Shown here: piece after piece, positions 25,466-33,481 of the stretch
Numbering within the stretch: the stretch's first letter is position 1
Layout: each line of letters starts with the position of its first letter
DNA from: JAZDFC01 sp043808235
Lineage (GTDB): Bacteria; Bacteroidota; Ignavibacteria; Ignavibacteriales; Melioribacteraceae
DNA: 64,000 bases
Reading direction: 5' to 3'
Assembly: GCA_043808235.1 (NCBI GenBank)
Contig: JAZDFC010000012.1
Span: forward strand, 1 to 64,000
Made by a program: the position numbers and the translations under genes
The notes under the pieces: generated by a model
The model's database searches: none
What the model saw: only the letters and a program-made list of their open reading frames with translations
What the model was told of the DNA's origin: nothing

Positions 25466-26415
25466 TGAGTAAAAATATACTTGAATTTGAAAAGCCCGTA
25501 ATCGAGCTTGAAAATAAAATTAAAGAGATGCGCAAACTCGATGAGAATCTCGAAATGGAAGTAGAGATTAAGCAGCTCGAAGAAAAAGTAATTCAGTTAA
25601 AACAAAGTATTTATGATAACCTAACAAGATGGCAACGAGTGCAATTAGCCCGTCACCCGGAACGGCCCTATACTTTGGATTATATTTCTTTTATGACGAC
25701 CGACTTCATCGAACTGCATGGCGATCGTTTTTACAAGGACGATAAGGCGATAGTCGGTGGGTTTGCAAAACTTGACGGTGTTAAAGTTATGTTGATAGGT
25801 CATCAGAAAGGAAGAGATACTAAATCCAATTTGTTTAGAAATTTTGGGATGCCCAATCCCGAAGGTTATCGTAAAGCGTTACGGTTGATGAAACTTGCCG
25901 AGAAATTTGGCATCCCCGTAGTTACAATGCTTGATACTCCCGGCGCTTATCCCGGTCTCGAGGCTGAAGAAAACGGGCAGGCTGAAGCTATTGCAAAAAA
26001 TCTTTTTGAAATGAGCAAGCTGGCGGTTCCTATTGTTATTACTATTATTGGAGAAGGCGCCAGTGGTGGCGCGTTGGGAATTGGAGTCGGCGATAGAGTT
26101 CTTATGCTTGAAAATACCTGGTATTCCGTAATCAGCCCGGAATCATGTTCAAGTATACTATGGCGGAGCTGGGATTATAAAGAGCAAGCAGCCGAAGCTC
26201 TTAAACTAACCGCGAAAGATTTATTGGAACAAAAAATAATTGACAGAATCGTACCCGAACCGCTCGGTGGCGCTCATCGCGATCCGGAAGGAATGGCTAA
26301 AACACTTAAATCCATTTTGATAGAAGAACTCGATTCATTAAAAAAAATCAAACCAGAAAAACTTTTTAATAACCGGCTGGAGAAGTTTGGGAAGATGGGA
26401 GTGTTTGTAGAATAA
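25462..26415 (+). CDS. accA: Acetyl-CoA carboxylase carboxyltransferase subunit alpha
   Basis: A 317-residue AccA of normal family length. With AccD it transfers the carboxyl from carboxybiotin to acetyl-CoA, making malonyl-CoA for fatty acid synthesis. The N-terminal helical part (LEFEKPVIELENKIKEM) precedes the carboxyltransferase core: ARHPERPYTLDYI, FIELHGDRFYKDD, HQKGRDTKSNLFRNFGMP, LDTPGAYPGLEAEENGQ, GEGASGGALGIGVGD and SPESCSSILWRSWDYKEQAA. Its ATG overlaps the stop of the fusion glycosyltransferase gene (ATGATGA); the second ATG at 25465 is an equally good start. AccD is not in this window. Confidence 0.96.
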   Translation: MMSKNILEFEKPVIELENKIKEMRKLDENLEMEVEIKQLEEKVIQLKQSIYDNLTRWQRVQLARHPERPYTLDYISFMTTDFIELHGDRFYKDDKAIVGGFAKLDGVKVMLIGHQKGRDTKSNLFRNFGMPNPEGYRKALRLMKLAEKFGIPVVTMLDTPGAYPGLEAEENGQAEAIAKNLFEMSKLAVPIVITIIGEGASGGALGIGVGDRVLMLENTWYSVISPESCSSILWRSWDYKEQAAEALKLTAKDLLEQKIIDRIVPEPLGGAHRDPEGMAKTLKSILIEELDSLKKIKPEKLFNNRLEKFGKMGVFVE

Positions 26416-26418
26416 TTA

Positions 26419-26512
26419 AAAAATGAATTTCGAATAATGAATTTTGAATTTAGAAGGTCGCCCTTCAGCATTCTGCGGTTCAGTAATCGATATTCATTAT
26501 TCAAAACGAAAG
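26419..26512. repeat. Small inverted-repeat element with internal hairpin (MITE-like)
   Basis: The gap between accA and the thioesterase gene is filled by a structured element. AATAATGAAT at 26433-26442 is the reverse complement of ATTCATTATT at 26492-26501. Between them, GAAGG-TCGC-CCTTC at 26453-26466 forms a perfect small hairpin, followed by AGCATTCTGCGGTTCAG. The left arm holds reiterated GAATTTCGAATAATGAATTTTGAAT-like units. AT-rich arms around a short GC-richer centre resemble non-coding repeats common in Bacteroidota and cyanobacteria. Mobility is inference. Confidence 0.5.
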
Positions 26513-26531
26513 ATATTTTCCTTACTATATT

Positions 26532-26972
26532 ATGATAAAACAAACTACAACCATTCGCGTGCGATATGCAGAAACTGATAAGATGCAATTTGTATATAAC
26601 GGAAAGTATCTCGAATATTTTGAGGTTGGAAGAACGGAGTTACTGCGTCAATCCGGACTTGCTTACTCAGAGCTTGAAAATCAAGGTTATCAGCTTCCGT
26701 TGATTGAAACTGGGATAAAATTTAAAAGTCCCGGTAAATACGATGACTTACTTTGCATTGAAGCGACAGTGAGAGAATTATTCTCGGCAAAAGTTCATAT
26801 CGAATATAGAATTACACGACAGGAAACCGGCGAGTTGATTGCAGAAGGATTCACGACTCATATGTTTATTAAAAGCGATACAAAAAAACCAGTTCGTCCT
26901 CCAAAAATTTATATTGAGGCACTAAGCCCATTCTTCGAGAAGGAAATTTCTTCGCCGGAAAATATTCAATGA
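26532..26972 (+). CDS. Acyl-CoA thioesterase, YbgC/FadM family (4HBT hot-dog fold)
   Basis: A 146-residue hot-dog thioesterase likely to hydrolyse acyl-CoA or acyl-ACP in the cytoplasm. The family motif is RVRYAETDKMQFVYNGKYLE (residues ~8-27), with the catalytic Asp equivalent in ETD, and FEVGRTELLRQSGL follows on the central helix. Length is normal. The usual MG(V/I)V(Y/H)H segment is altered to MQFVYNGKY, a modest variation near the active site. Neighbouring accA and flippase genes suggest a lipid or envelope context. Its stop overlaps the next start by 4 bases, implying coupled translation. Confidence 0.85.
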   Translation: MIKQTTTIRVRYAETDKMQFVYNGKYLEYFEVGRTELLRQSGLAYSELENQGYQLPLIETGIKFKSPGKYDDLLCIEATVRELFSAKVHIEYRITRQETGELIAEGFTTHMFIKSDTKKPVRPPKIYIEALSPFFEKEISSPENIQ

Positions 26973-28432
26973 TTGAAAAACTAAAAGAGCTTACAAAAGA
27001 CACCGCCATTTATGGGATTAGTACCATTGTCGGCAGGTTCATAAATTTTTTGTTAGTTCCATTTTACACAAATTTTATTATCCCGTCGGAGTTTGGAATT
27101 TATGCGTACGTTTATGCATGCATCGCTTTTTTGAACATCGCGTATATTTATGGCATGGATGCGGCATTCATGAAATACATTTCTCTGGCTAAAGAAGAGG
27201 AGAAAAAAGATTTATTTTCCACTCCATTTATTTTTGTCACGGCAACATCATTTTTGCTTTCGGTCTCATTTTATCTTTTTAGAACTCCGTTATCTTCTGT
27301 TCTAAAAATCACCGGACAATACGAGTATATTATTTACTATGTTATTCTGATATTGATGTTCGATACCCTTGCATTAATTCCTTTTGCCGATTTGCGTTTG
27401 CAGAGAAAGGCGAAACGGTTTGCCGTAATCAAAATTCTTAATATCCTTATTAACTTGAGCTTGAATTTAATACTGATAATCAAATTCCAATTTGGCATCG
27501 AGGCGATTTTTATAAGCAATTTAGCGGCATCTGTTGTCACTTTTATCATACTTCTGCCGGATATTTTTTTGAAATTAAAATTCAAGATTAACAAAGCGAT
27601 TCTTATTAAAATGCTTCGTTTTGGATTCCCGTATCTGCCTGCCAGCATCTCGGCAACAATAGTACAGGTAATTGATCGTCCAATATTAAGAGCCTTGACC
27701 GACAATGCAACTCTCGGAATCTATCAGGCAAATTACAAACTCGGAATTTTTATGATGTTATTTGTTTCGATGTTCCAGTATGCGTGGCAGCCGTTCTTCC
27801 TCACAAATGCAAAAGAAAAAAATGCCAAAGAAATTTTCGCGAAAGTTTTAACTTTGTTTGTAATTGCCGGTTCTCTCGTTTGGGTTGTTATTTCTCTTTT
27901 CATTAGTGATTTAGCTGCAATCGAAATTGTTCACGGAAAGTCGATTATTGGTCATAGTTACTTGAGTGGAATTGTTATTGTACCAATTGTGCTTCTTGGT
28001 TATCTCTTCAATGGGATGTATGTTAACTTTACTGCGGGATTATACATCGAAGAAAAAACAAAATATTTTCCGTTAATTGCGGGAGCTGGCGCTGCTGTAA
28101 ATGTAATTGCAAATTTTACTCTCATTCCAATTTATGGAATTATGGGCGCCGCATTCGCAACTTTGTTAAGTTATATGGTAATGGCTGTTTATCTTTATTT
28201 TGTAACACAGAAATTTTATAAGATTAATTATGAAATGGATAAGATCGGAATAATAATTATATTGATAACAATAGTGACTGCAATTTATTATTACCTTTTT
28301 TATGCGAATATGCTGAATATGACTTACAAAGTAGCGCTTCTTATCGGATTCATCGTAGCTCTATTTGGATTCGGAATTATTAAACCGAGGGAAATTCGAG
28401 TCACAATGGATATAATTCTCAGAAGAAGATAA
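26969..28432 (+). CDS. Polysaccharide biosynthesis flippase (Wzx/MurJ-like, MOP superfamily)
   Basis: A 487-residue integral membrane protein with about 14 hydrophobic helices, typical of lipid-linked oligosaccharide flippases. The N-terminus LTKDTAIYGISTIVGRFINFLLVPFYTNF is characteristic (visible as AIYGISTIVGRFINFLLVPF). A second half begins KMLRFGFPYLPASISATIVQ, repeating the fold, with DRPILRALTDNATLGIYQA after it. It is a complete homologue of the truncated protein at the window start but not closely alike in sequence. It starts 4 bases inside the thioesterase gene. Probably exports the glycan built by the enzymes encoded at 21.3-25.5 kb. Confidence 0.87.
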   Translation: MIEKLKELTKDTAIYGISTIVGRFINFLLVPFYTNFIIPSEFGIYAYVYACIAFLNIAYIYGMDAAFMKYISLAKEEEKKDLFSTPFIFVTATSFLLSVSFYLFRTPLSSVLKITGQYEYIIYYVILILMFDTLALIPFADLRLQRKAKRFAVIKILNILINLSLNLILIIKFQFGIEAIFISNLAASVVTFIILLPDIFLKLKFKINKAILIKMLRFGFPYLPASISATIVQVIDRPILRALTDNATLGIYQANYKLGIFMMLFVSMFQYAWQPFFLTNAKEKNAKEIFAKVLTLFVIAGSLVWVVISLFISDLAAIEIVHGKSIIGHSYLSGIVIVPIVLLGYLFNGMYVNFTAGLYIEEKTKYFPLIAGAGAAVNVIANFTLIPIYGIMGAAFATLLSYMVMAVYLYFVTQKFYKINYEMDKIGIIIILITIVTAIYYYLFYANMLNMTYKVALLIGFIVALFGFGIIKPREIRVTMDIILRRR

Positions 28433-28570
28433 TTCATCCGCGCGCGTTTATAAAATTTTTTAACATATCAAAATTTTTCTTGCATAAGATTTCTTTTCGT
28501 GTGTTTCTATTAATCATTATATTTGTGCCGAAATAATAGTCAGTCCGCTCTTAAATCTTATCGATGATAC

Positions 28571-29026
28571 ATGGAAAAAATTTTTGTTAAAATAAAAAGA
28601 ATTAGCAGCAAATTTGGCGACATACCTCTGCCGGAATATAAAACCGAAGGCAGCTCCGGGATGGATATCCGCGCTGCGGTTGAAACAGAATTTATTCTTC
28701 AGCAGAAATCAGTCGCATTAATTCCAACAAACCTGCAGGTTGAAATTCCTTTTGGTTACGAAATTCAGGTTCGTCCCCGAAGTGGACTTGCCGCAAATCA
28801 TTTTATTGGAGTATTAAATTCACCCGGTACAATTGATTCTGATTACCGTGGCGAGATTAAAATAATTCTTTTCAATTTCGGTGATGAAGATTTTGTAATT
28901 CACCGTGGAGATCGTATAGCTCAAATTGTATTGTCGAAAGTATATATTGCTGAATTGAAAGATGCTGAAGAATTGAATGGAAGCATAAGAGGCGAAGGCG
29001 GATTTGGCCACACCGGTAAAATTTAA
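28571..29026 (+). CDS. dut: Deoxyuridine 5'-triphosphate nucleotidohydrolase (dUTPase)
   Basis: A 151-residue trimeric-type dUTPase that converts dUTP to dUMP and pyrophosphate, keeping uracil out of DNA and supplying thymidylate synthesis. All five family motifs are present in order: SSGMDIRAAVE, VRPRSGLAAN, GTIDSDYRGEIKIILFN with the catalytic Asp, RGDRIAQIVLSKV, and the C-terminal arm GEGGFGHTGK (usually RGxGGFGSTG, so the first Arg is preserved in IRGEGG). The 138-base upstream gap has TATATTTG at 28518, matching a Bacteroidota -7 box but without a matching -33 TTG. It lies 14 bases upstream of dnaE, so the two DNA genes are likely co-transcribed. Confidence 0.96.
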   Translation: MEKIFVKIKRISSKFGDIPLPEYKTEGSSGMDIRAAVETEFILQQKSVALIPTNLQVEIPFGYEIQVRPRSGLAANHFIGVLNSPGTIDSDYRGEIKIILFNFGDEDFVIHRGDRIAQIVLSKVYIAELKDAEELNGSIRGEGGFGHTGKI

Positions 29027-29040
29027 TTGATAGGAATTTA

Positions 29041-32000
29041 ATGGGCGATTTTGTTCATCTTCATAATCATTCTCACTATAGTCTTCAAGATGCTGCGTGC
29101 ACGGTTTACGATCTTGTAAAAGCTGCTAAAGAAAACGATCAGCATGCGGTTGCATTAACAGATCATGGAGTGATGTATGGGATTTCTGAATTTTACAAAG
29201 TAGCGAAGAAAGAAGGTGTAAAACCGATTGTAGGAATGGAAGCATATATTTTTATGCAGGGCACCCGATTTGAGAAAGGCGAACAGGAAGTTGAAGGCGG
29301 CGGAGACGGAAGAAAAAAATCACGCCATTACAATCACCTTGTTCTGATAGCTAAAAATAAACAGGGTTATCATAATTTAATTAAACTGTCGTCGCTCGGT
29401 CATACCGAGGGATTTTATTACAAACCCCGCATTGATCTCGAACTTTTATCTAAAATGCACGAAGGATTGATTTGCACTTCAGCATGTCCCGCCGGTCCAA
29501 TATCCGCTCCAATAATTAATGGCGATTATAAAAAAGCAAAAGATACGGCTATCAAACTCAAAGAAATTTTTGGAGATGATTTTTATCTTGAGTTGCAGGA
29601 TCATAATCTCGAAATTGAAAAACCCTTGCTTGAAAAGATTCCTAAGATTGCGGATGAACTCGGTATTAAACTAATTGCAACAAACGATATCCATTACATC
29701 AAACAGCACCATGCTATAGCGCATAATATACTGCTGCTGTTGGGAGACAAATCGGGTAAAGGAGATTACCGCGAACTCCGTTATAAAACCGATGAGGTTT
29801 ATTTCAAATCCACCGAGCAGATGAAAAATCTTTTCAAAAAATTTCCCGGGGCAATAGAAAATACTCTCGAAATTGAAGAGAAGGTGAATTTAAATTTAAA
29901 TTTCGAAAAATTTCATTATCCAAAATTCCCGACTCCGGAAAATTTATCTCTCGAAGAATATTTTGAGCAATTAGCCCGCGAAGGACTTGACAAGAAAATT
30001 AAAAACGTTACTACCGATGTTGAAGACCGCTTCAATTTCGAAGTAAAAGTTATTAAAGAGATGGGTTACGCTGGATACTTTCTGGTTACTCAGGATTTTA
30101 TAAATGCAGCAAAGCATCGCGGTATTCCGGTTGGACCGGGAAGAGGCAGCGCGGCGGGAAGTTTGGTTGCATTCGCCCTCGGAATAACAAACGTGAATCC
30201 GCTTCCGTACAATCTTCTTTTCGAACGATTTTTAAATCCGGCAAGAAAGTCGATGCCCGATATTGACGTTGACTTTGCCGATGATCAGCGCGGCGATGTA
30301 ATTAATTACGTTAAAGAAAAATATGGCGAAGAATCAGTCTGCCAGATTGTTACTTTCAACCGGCTTTCATCAAAAGCAGTTCTTCGCGACGTAGCGAGAG
30401 TTTTAAAAATTCCTATTCCTGTTGTAAACAATATTACTAAATGGATTCCCACCAAATTCGGAAGAGTATATTCGATTGAGCAAGCGCTAAACGAAGTTCC
30501 GGAATTAAAAAGTATCCGTGATTCGGATGATCCGCAAATTCAGGAATTACTAAAGTACTCTAAAATTCTTGAAGGTATGAATCGTAATGCTTCGAAACAT
30601 GCAGCCGGTGTTGTAATAGCCCCGGGCAGTGTTAGCGATTATGTTCCGCTCGCAGTTGCAGGTTCCGATGGAGACGTTGTTACTCAATATAACATGAAAG
30701 AACTTGACAACGCCGGTTTGCTTAAGATGGACTTTCTCGGGTTGAGAACGTTAACCATTATTCGGGATACGATTGAACTTGTAAAGAAAATTCACGGAAT
30801 TGAAATTGATATTGATGAGATTCCGCTTGATGATAAAAAAACATATCAGCTTTTTGCAAAGGGACAGACGACAGGAATATTTCAGTTTGAATCGGCCCCG
30901 ATGCGAGAGTATTTAAAAAAATTGAAACCGACAAGTATCCTCGATATGGCTGCGATGAACGCTCTGTATCGCCCCGGCCCAATGGAATTCATCGATGAAT
31001 TTATAGCACGGAAACACGGTAAAAAATCCATCGCATATCAGCATCCGGTACTCGAATTAATTTTAAAAGAAACTTACGGTATCATTGTTTACCAGGAACA
31101 GGTAATTCAGATTGCCAATAAAGTGGCCGGTATGAGTTTGGCTGAGGCTGATTTGTTGCGCAGAGCGATGGGTAAAAAAGATCTCGAAACAATGAAGCAG
31201 CAGAAAATGATTTTTGTTGAAGGCGCGGTTAAAAATAATATTGATAAGAAAGCTGCCGAGAGTATTTTCGAAGCGATTGAAAAATTTGCTGATTACGGAT
31301 TTAATAAAAGCCACGCCGTTGCATATAGTATTGTCGCTTTTCAAACCGCATATCTTAAAGCTCATTACCTTGCAGAATTTATGGCTGCAAACCTTACGCA
31401 CGAATTTCAAAACATTGATAAAGTTACAACCTTGCTCGATGACTGCCGCCGTTTGAAAGTGAAAGTGCTTTCGCCTGATGTGAATAGACCGTCGGTCGAT
31501 TTTGATGTGGAGGACGGCAAAATAATTTTCGGTATGTCCGCAATAAAAAATGTCGGAAAAGGCGCGGTTGAGGCTATTAAAGAAGCTCATAATAAACTCG
31601 GAAGGAATTTTAAATCAATTTATGATTTTTGTTCGAATAGCGACACGAGAGCCGTAAACAAAAGAGCGCTCGAAGGTCTTGTGCTTGCAGGAGCGCTTGA
31701 TTCGCTAACCGGATACCGGTCGCAAAATTTTATTGCAATAGAGGAAGCATTGAGTTTTGGGAATAAAGTGCAATCTTCCCGTGAGAAACAAGCGTCAAGT
31801 TTATTTGGCAGTGTGGATGTCTCGGTAAGTTTTCAAGAACCCTCTTTACCTGATATTCCAAGATGGACAGATAAAGAAAAGTTGGCAAAGGAAAGGGAAG
31901 TGCTCGGATTTTATCTTTCGGATCACCCACTCCGAAAATTTGATATTGAGTACAAATCGTTTGCAACAATTCATCTCGGTGAACCCGAAACTTATACAGA

Positions 32001-32502
32001 GAATAATCTTGTCCGGGCTGTCGGGGTAATTACAGATGTAAAAACAAAAATTGATAAGTCAGGAAAGACGATGGCGTTTTTCAAACTTGATGACTTCTCG
32101 GGATCGTGCGAATGTTTGATGTTCTCAAAAATATTCAATGATTATGGAAGATATATTGAACCTGAATCAACAGTTTTAGTTAAAGGTAAATTGGAAAGCA
32201 GTGGCGACGCAGTAAAACTTCATGCCGAAGAAGTAATGCAACTATCCGATGCAAAATATAAATTAACCAAAACTCTTCTTTTAAATATCGACTCTGACGA
32301 ACAAAACGAATCGGTGATTTTAAAACTCAAAGAAATAATTAGTCAAAATCCCGGCAATGTGTTATTCTTGATCTCGGTTAGAAATAACGGCGATGTAAGA
32401 AGTTTCTATCTCGAAAATAAAATTGAATTGAGCGATAAATTAATCCAAAGTCTTAACAAATTATTTGGCGAGGATGCCATAAAATATCTCGCATATAGTT
32501 AG
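29041..32502 (+). CDS. dnaE: DNA polymerase III subunit alpha
   Basis: A 1153-residue replicative polymerase of the DnaE1 type. The N-terminal PHP domain begins FVHLHNHSHYSLQDA and keeps several His/Asp metal-ligand candidates (LTDHGVMYG). The catalytic palm carries GPGRGSAAGSLVAFALGI and the Asp pair in MPDIDVDFAD (about residues 404-413). TTGIFQFES and YRPGPMEFI follow in the fingers, and GIIVYQEQVIQIANKVAGMS is also typical. An OB-fold nucleic-acid domain (VRAVGVITDVKTKIDK, MAFFKLDDFSGSCECLMF) lies at ~990-1080. Length is normal. Main chromosomal replicase. Confidence 0.97.
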   Translation: MGDFVHLHNHSHYSLQDAACTVYDLVKAAKENDQHAVALTDHGVMYGISEFYKVAKKEGVKPIVGMEAYIFMQGTRFEKGEQEVEGGGDGRKKSRHYNHLVLIAKNKQGYHNLIKLSSLGHTEGFYYKPRIDLELLSKMHEGLICTSACPAGPISAPIINGDYKKAKDTAIKLKEIFGDDFYLELQDHNLEIEKPLLEKIPKIADELGIKLIATNDIHYIKQHHAIAHNILLLLGDKSGKGDYRELRYKTDEVYFKSTEQMKNLFKKFPGAIENTLEIEEKVNLNLNFEKFHYPKFPTPENLSLEEYFEQLAREGLDKKIKNVTTDVEDRFNFEVKVIKEMGYAGYFLVTQDFINAAKHRGIPVGPGRGSAAGSLVAFALGITNVNPLPYNLLFERFLNPARKSMPDIDVDFADDQRGDVINYVKEKYGEESVCQIVTFNRLSSKAVLRDVARVLKIPIPVVNNITKWIPTKFGRVYSIEQALNEVPELKSIRDSDDPQIQELLKYSKILEGMNRNASKHAAGVVIAPGSVSDYVPLAVAGSDGDVVTQYNMKELDNAGLLKMDFLGLRTLTIIRDTIELVKKIHGIEIDIDEIPLDDKKTYQLFAKGQTTGIFQFESAPMREYLKKLKPTSILDMAAMNALYRPGPMEFIDEFIARKHGKKSIAYQHPVLELILKETYGIIVYQEQVIQIANKVAGMSLAEADLLRRAMGKKDLETMKQQKMIFVEGAVKNNIDKKAAESIFEAIEKFADYGFNKSHAVAYSIVAFQTAYLKAHYLAEFMAANLTHEFQNIDKVTTLLDDCRRLKVKVLSPDVNRPSVDFDVEDGKIIFGMSAIKNVGKGAVEAIKEAHNKLGRNFKSIYDFCSNSDTRAVNKRALEGLVLAGALDSLTGYRSQNFIAIEEALSFGNKVQSSREKQASSLFGSVDVSVSFQEPSLPDIPRWTDKEKLAKEREVLGFYLSDHPLRKFDIEYKSFATIHLGEPETYTENNLVRAVGVITDVKTKIDKSGKTMAFFKLDDFSGSCECLMFSKIFNDYGRYIEPESTVLVKGKLESSGDAVKLHAEEVMQLSDAKYKLTKTLLLNIDSDEQNESVILKLKEIISQNPGNVLFLISVRNNGDVRSFYLENKIELSDKLIQSLNKLFGEDAIKYLAYS

Positions 32503-32580
32503 TAGATCTGATGCGGAGTAAATCAAAAAATCTCTGCATGTTAAGAATACATTCCGATCTTTTTTATGCATTAAACGAAT

Positions 32581-32610
32581 TTGATTTGACTTTACGTTTT
32601 GCTAAGTTTG
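32581..32610 (+). promoter_or_regulatory. Putative Bacteroidota-type promoter upstream of enoyl reductase gene
   Basis: TTG at 32581-32583, a 19-base spacer and TAAGTTTG at 32603-32610. The second element matches TAnnTTTG exactly and the spacing is in the range known for Bacteroidota primary-sigma promoters. It ends 17 bases before the first ATG at 32628, giving a very short leader. This supports a new transcription unit after dnaE. Confidence 0.45.
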
Positions 32611-32627
32611 CACTTCATTAATTAGAA

Positions 32628-33464
32628 ATGGAAAAAATGATGGATAAAAAATGGGCTCTTATCCTTGGTGCGTCAAGCGGTTTTGGCGGTGCTACTGCAG
32701 TCGCCCTTGCAGAGGCCGGCTATCATATATTAGGTATTCACCTTGATAGACAGGTGACAATGCCGCAAGTGAATCATATAATAAAAAAGATTGAGAAGAC
32801 CGGTCATCAAGCGGTGTTCTTTAATATAAATGCGGCTGATCCAATCAAACGCGCGGATGTGCTTGATGAAATAAAAGAAAGATTCTCAACCAAAGACCAA
32901 CCCGATATTTACATATTGCTGCATTCACTTGCATTCGGAACCCTGAAACCGTTCGTCACAAAAAATCCAAACGACTGCATTACTCCCGCACAGATGAGCA
33001 TGACATTGGATGTTATGGCGCATTCGCTGGTGTATTGGACACAGGGTTTAATACAACGGGAATTATTTGCGCATGGCGGCAGAATATTTGCGCTAACAAG
33101 CGCTGGGTCTCATACGGTAATTCCTTTTTATGGAGCTGTATCCGCGGCCAAAGCAGCCCTTGAAGCACATGTTAGGCAATTAGCAGTTGAATTAGGAAGC
33201 ATGAAAATTACTGCGAATGCATTGATGGCTGGAGTTACAGATACTCCTGCTCTAAGAAAAATTCCCGGTAATGTTGAAATGTTAGCCTCGGCAAAAGCAA
33301 AAAATCCTGTGAATAGATTAACCACACCGGAAGATATAGCAAAAGCAATCGTACTTTTATCAAATCCTAATGCAGACTGGATTTCGGGAAATGTAATTGG
33401 AGTTGACGGCGGTGAGTATATTGTAAATTACACCGGTGAAAAAATTAGCCGACCAATAAAATAA
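32628..33464 (+). CDS. SDR-family enoyl-ACP reductase-like protein (FabI/FabL type)
   Basis: A 278-residue short-chain dehydrogenase. The cofactor motif is GASSGFGGATAVALAEAGY (14-32), a classical TGxxxGxG-like loop; LHSLAFG replaces the usual NNAG, as in enoyl reductases. The catalytic pair is Y168-GAVSAA-K175, a YX6K spacing seen in FabI/FabL enoyl-ACP reductases rather than the YX3K of ordinary SDRs. GVDGGEYIV at the C-terminus fits the family. It is therefore predicted to reduce trans-2-enoyl-ACP in the last step of the fatty acid elongation cycle, with NAD(P)H. ATGs at 32628, 32637 and 32640 are all possible starts; MDKKWALILGASSG at 32640 is the tightest fit. An acyl-CoA dehydrogenase gene follows. 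Confidence 0.78.
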   Translation: MEKMMDKKWALILGASSGFGGATAVALAEAGYHILGIHLDRQVTMPQVNHIIKKIEKTGHQAVFFNINAADPIKRADVLDEIKERFSTKDQPDIYILLHSLAFGTLKPFVTKNPNDCITPAQMSMTLDVMAHSLVYWTQGLIQRELFAHGGRIFALTSAGSHTVIPFYGAVSAAKAALEAHVRQLAVELGSMKITANALMAGVTDTPALRKIPGNVEMLASAKAKNPVNRLTTPEDIAKAIVLLSNPNADWISGNVIGVDGGEYIVNYTGEKISRPIK

Positions 33465-33481
33465 TAAGAGGATATTTTTAG

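Noticed and set aside
26274..26588. 104-codon minus-strand frame spanning the accA end and the repeat
   Set aside because: Covers the end of accA, the inverted-repeat element and the start of the thioesterase gene; no coding features.
27337..27705. 122-codon minus-strand frame inside the flippase gene
   Set aside because: Mirror of hydrophobic codons of the flippase; no ribosome site and no recognisable family.
28518..28525. TATATTTG upstream of dut as a promoter
   Set aside because: Matches the -7 box but no TTG lies 19-21 bases upstream; too weak to list.
31063..31590. 175-codon open frame on the minus strand inside dnaE
   Set aside because: It lies wholly within the strongly supported dnaE gene, is rich in Phe/Cys/His as expected of an antisense shadow, and shows no domain or start signal.
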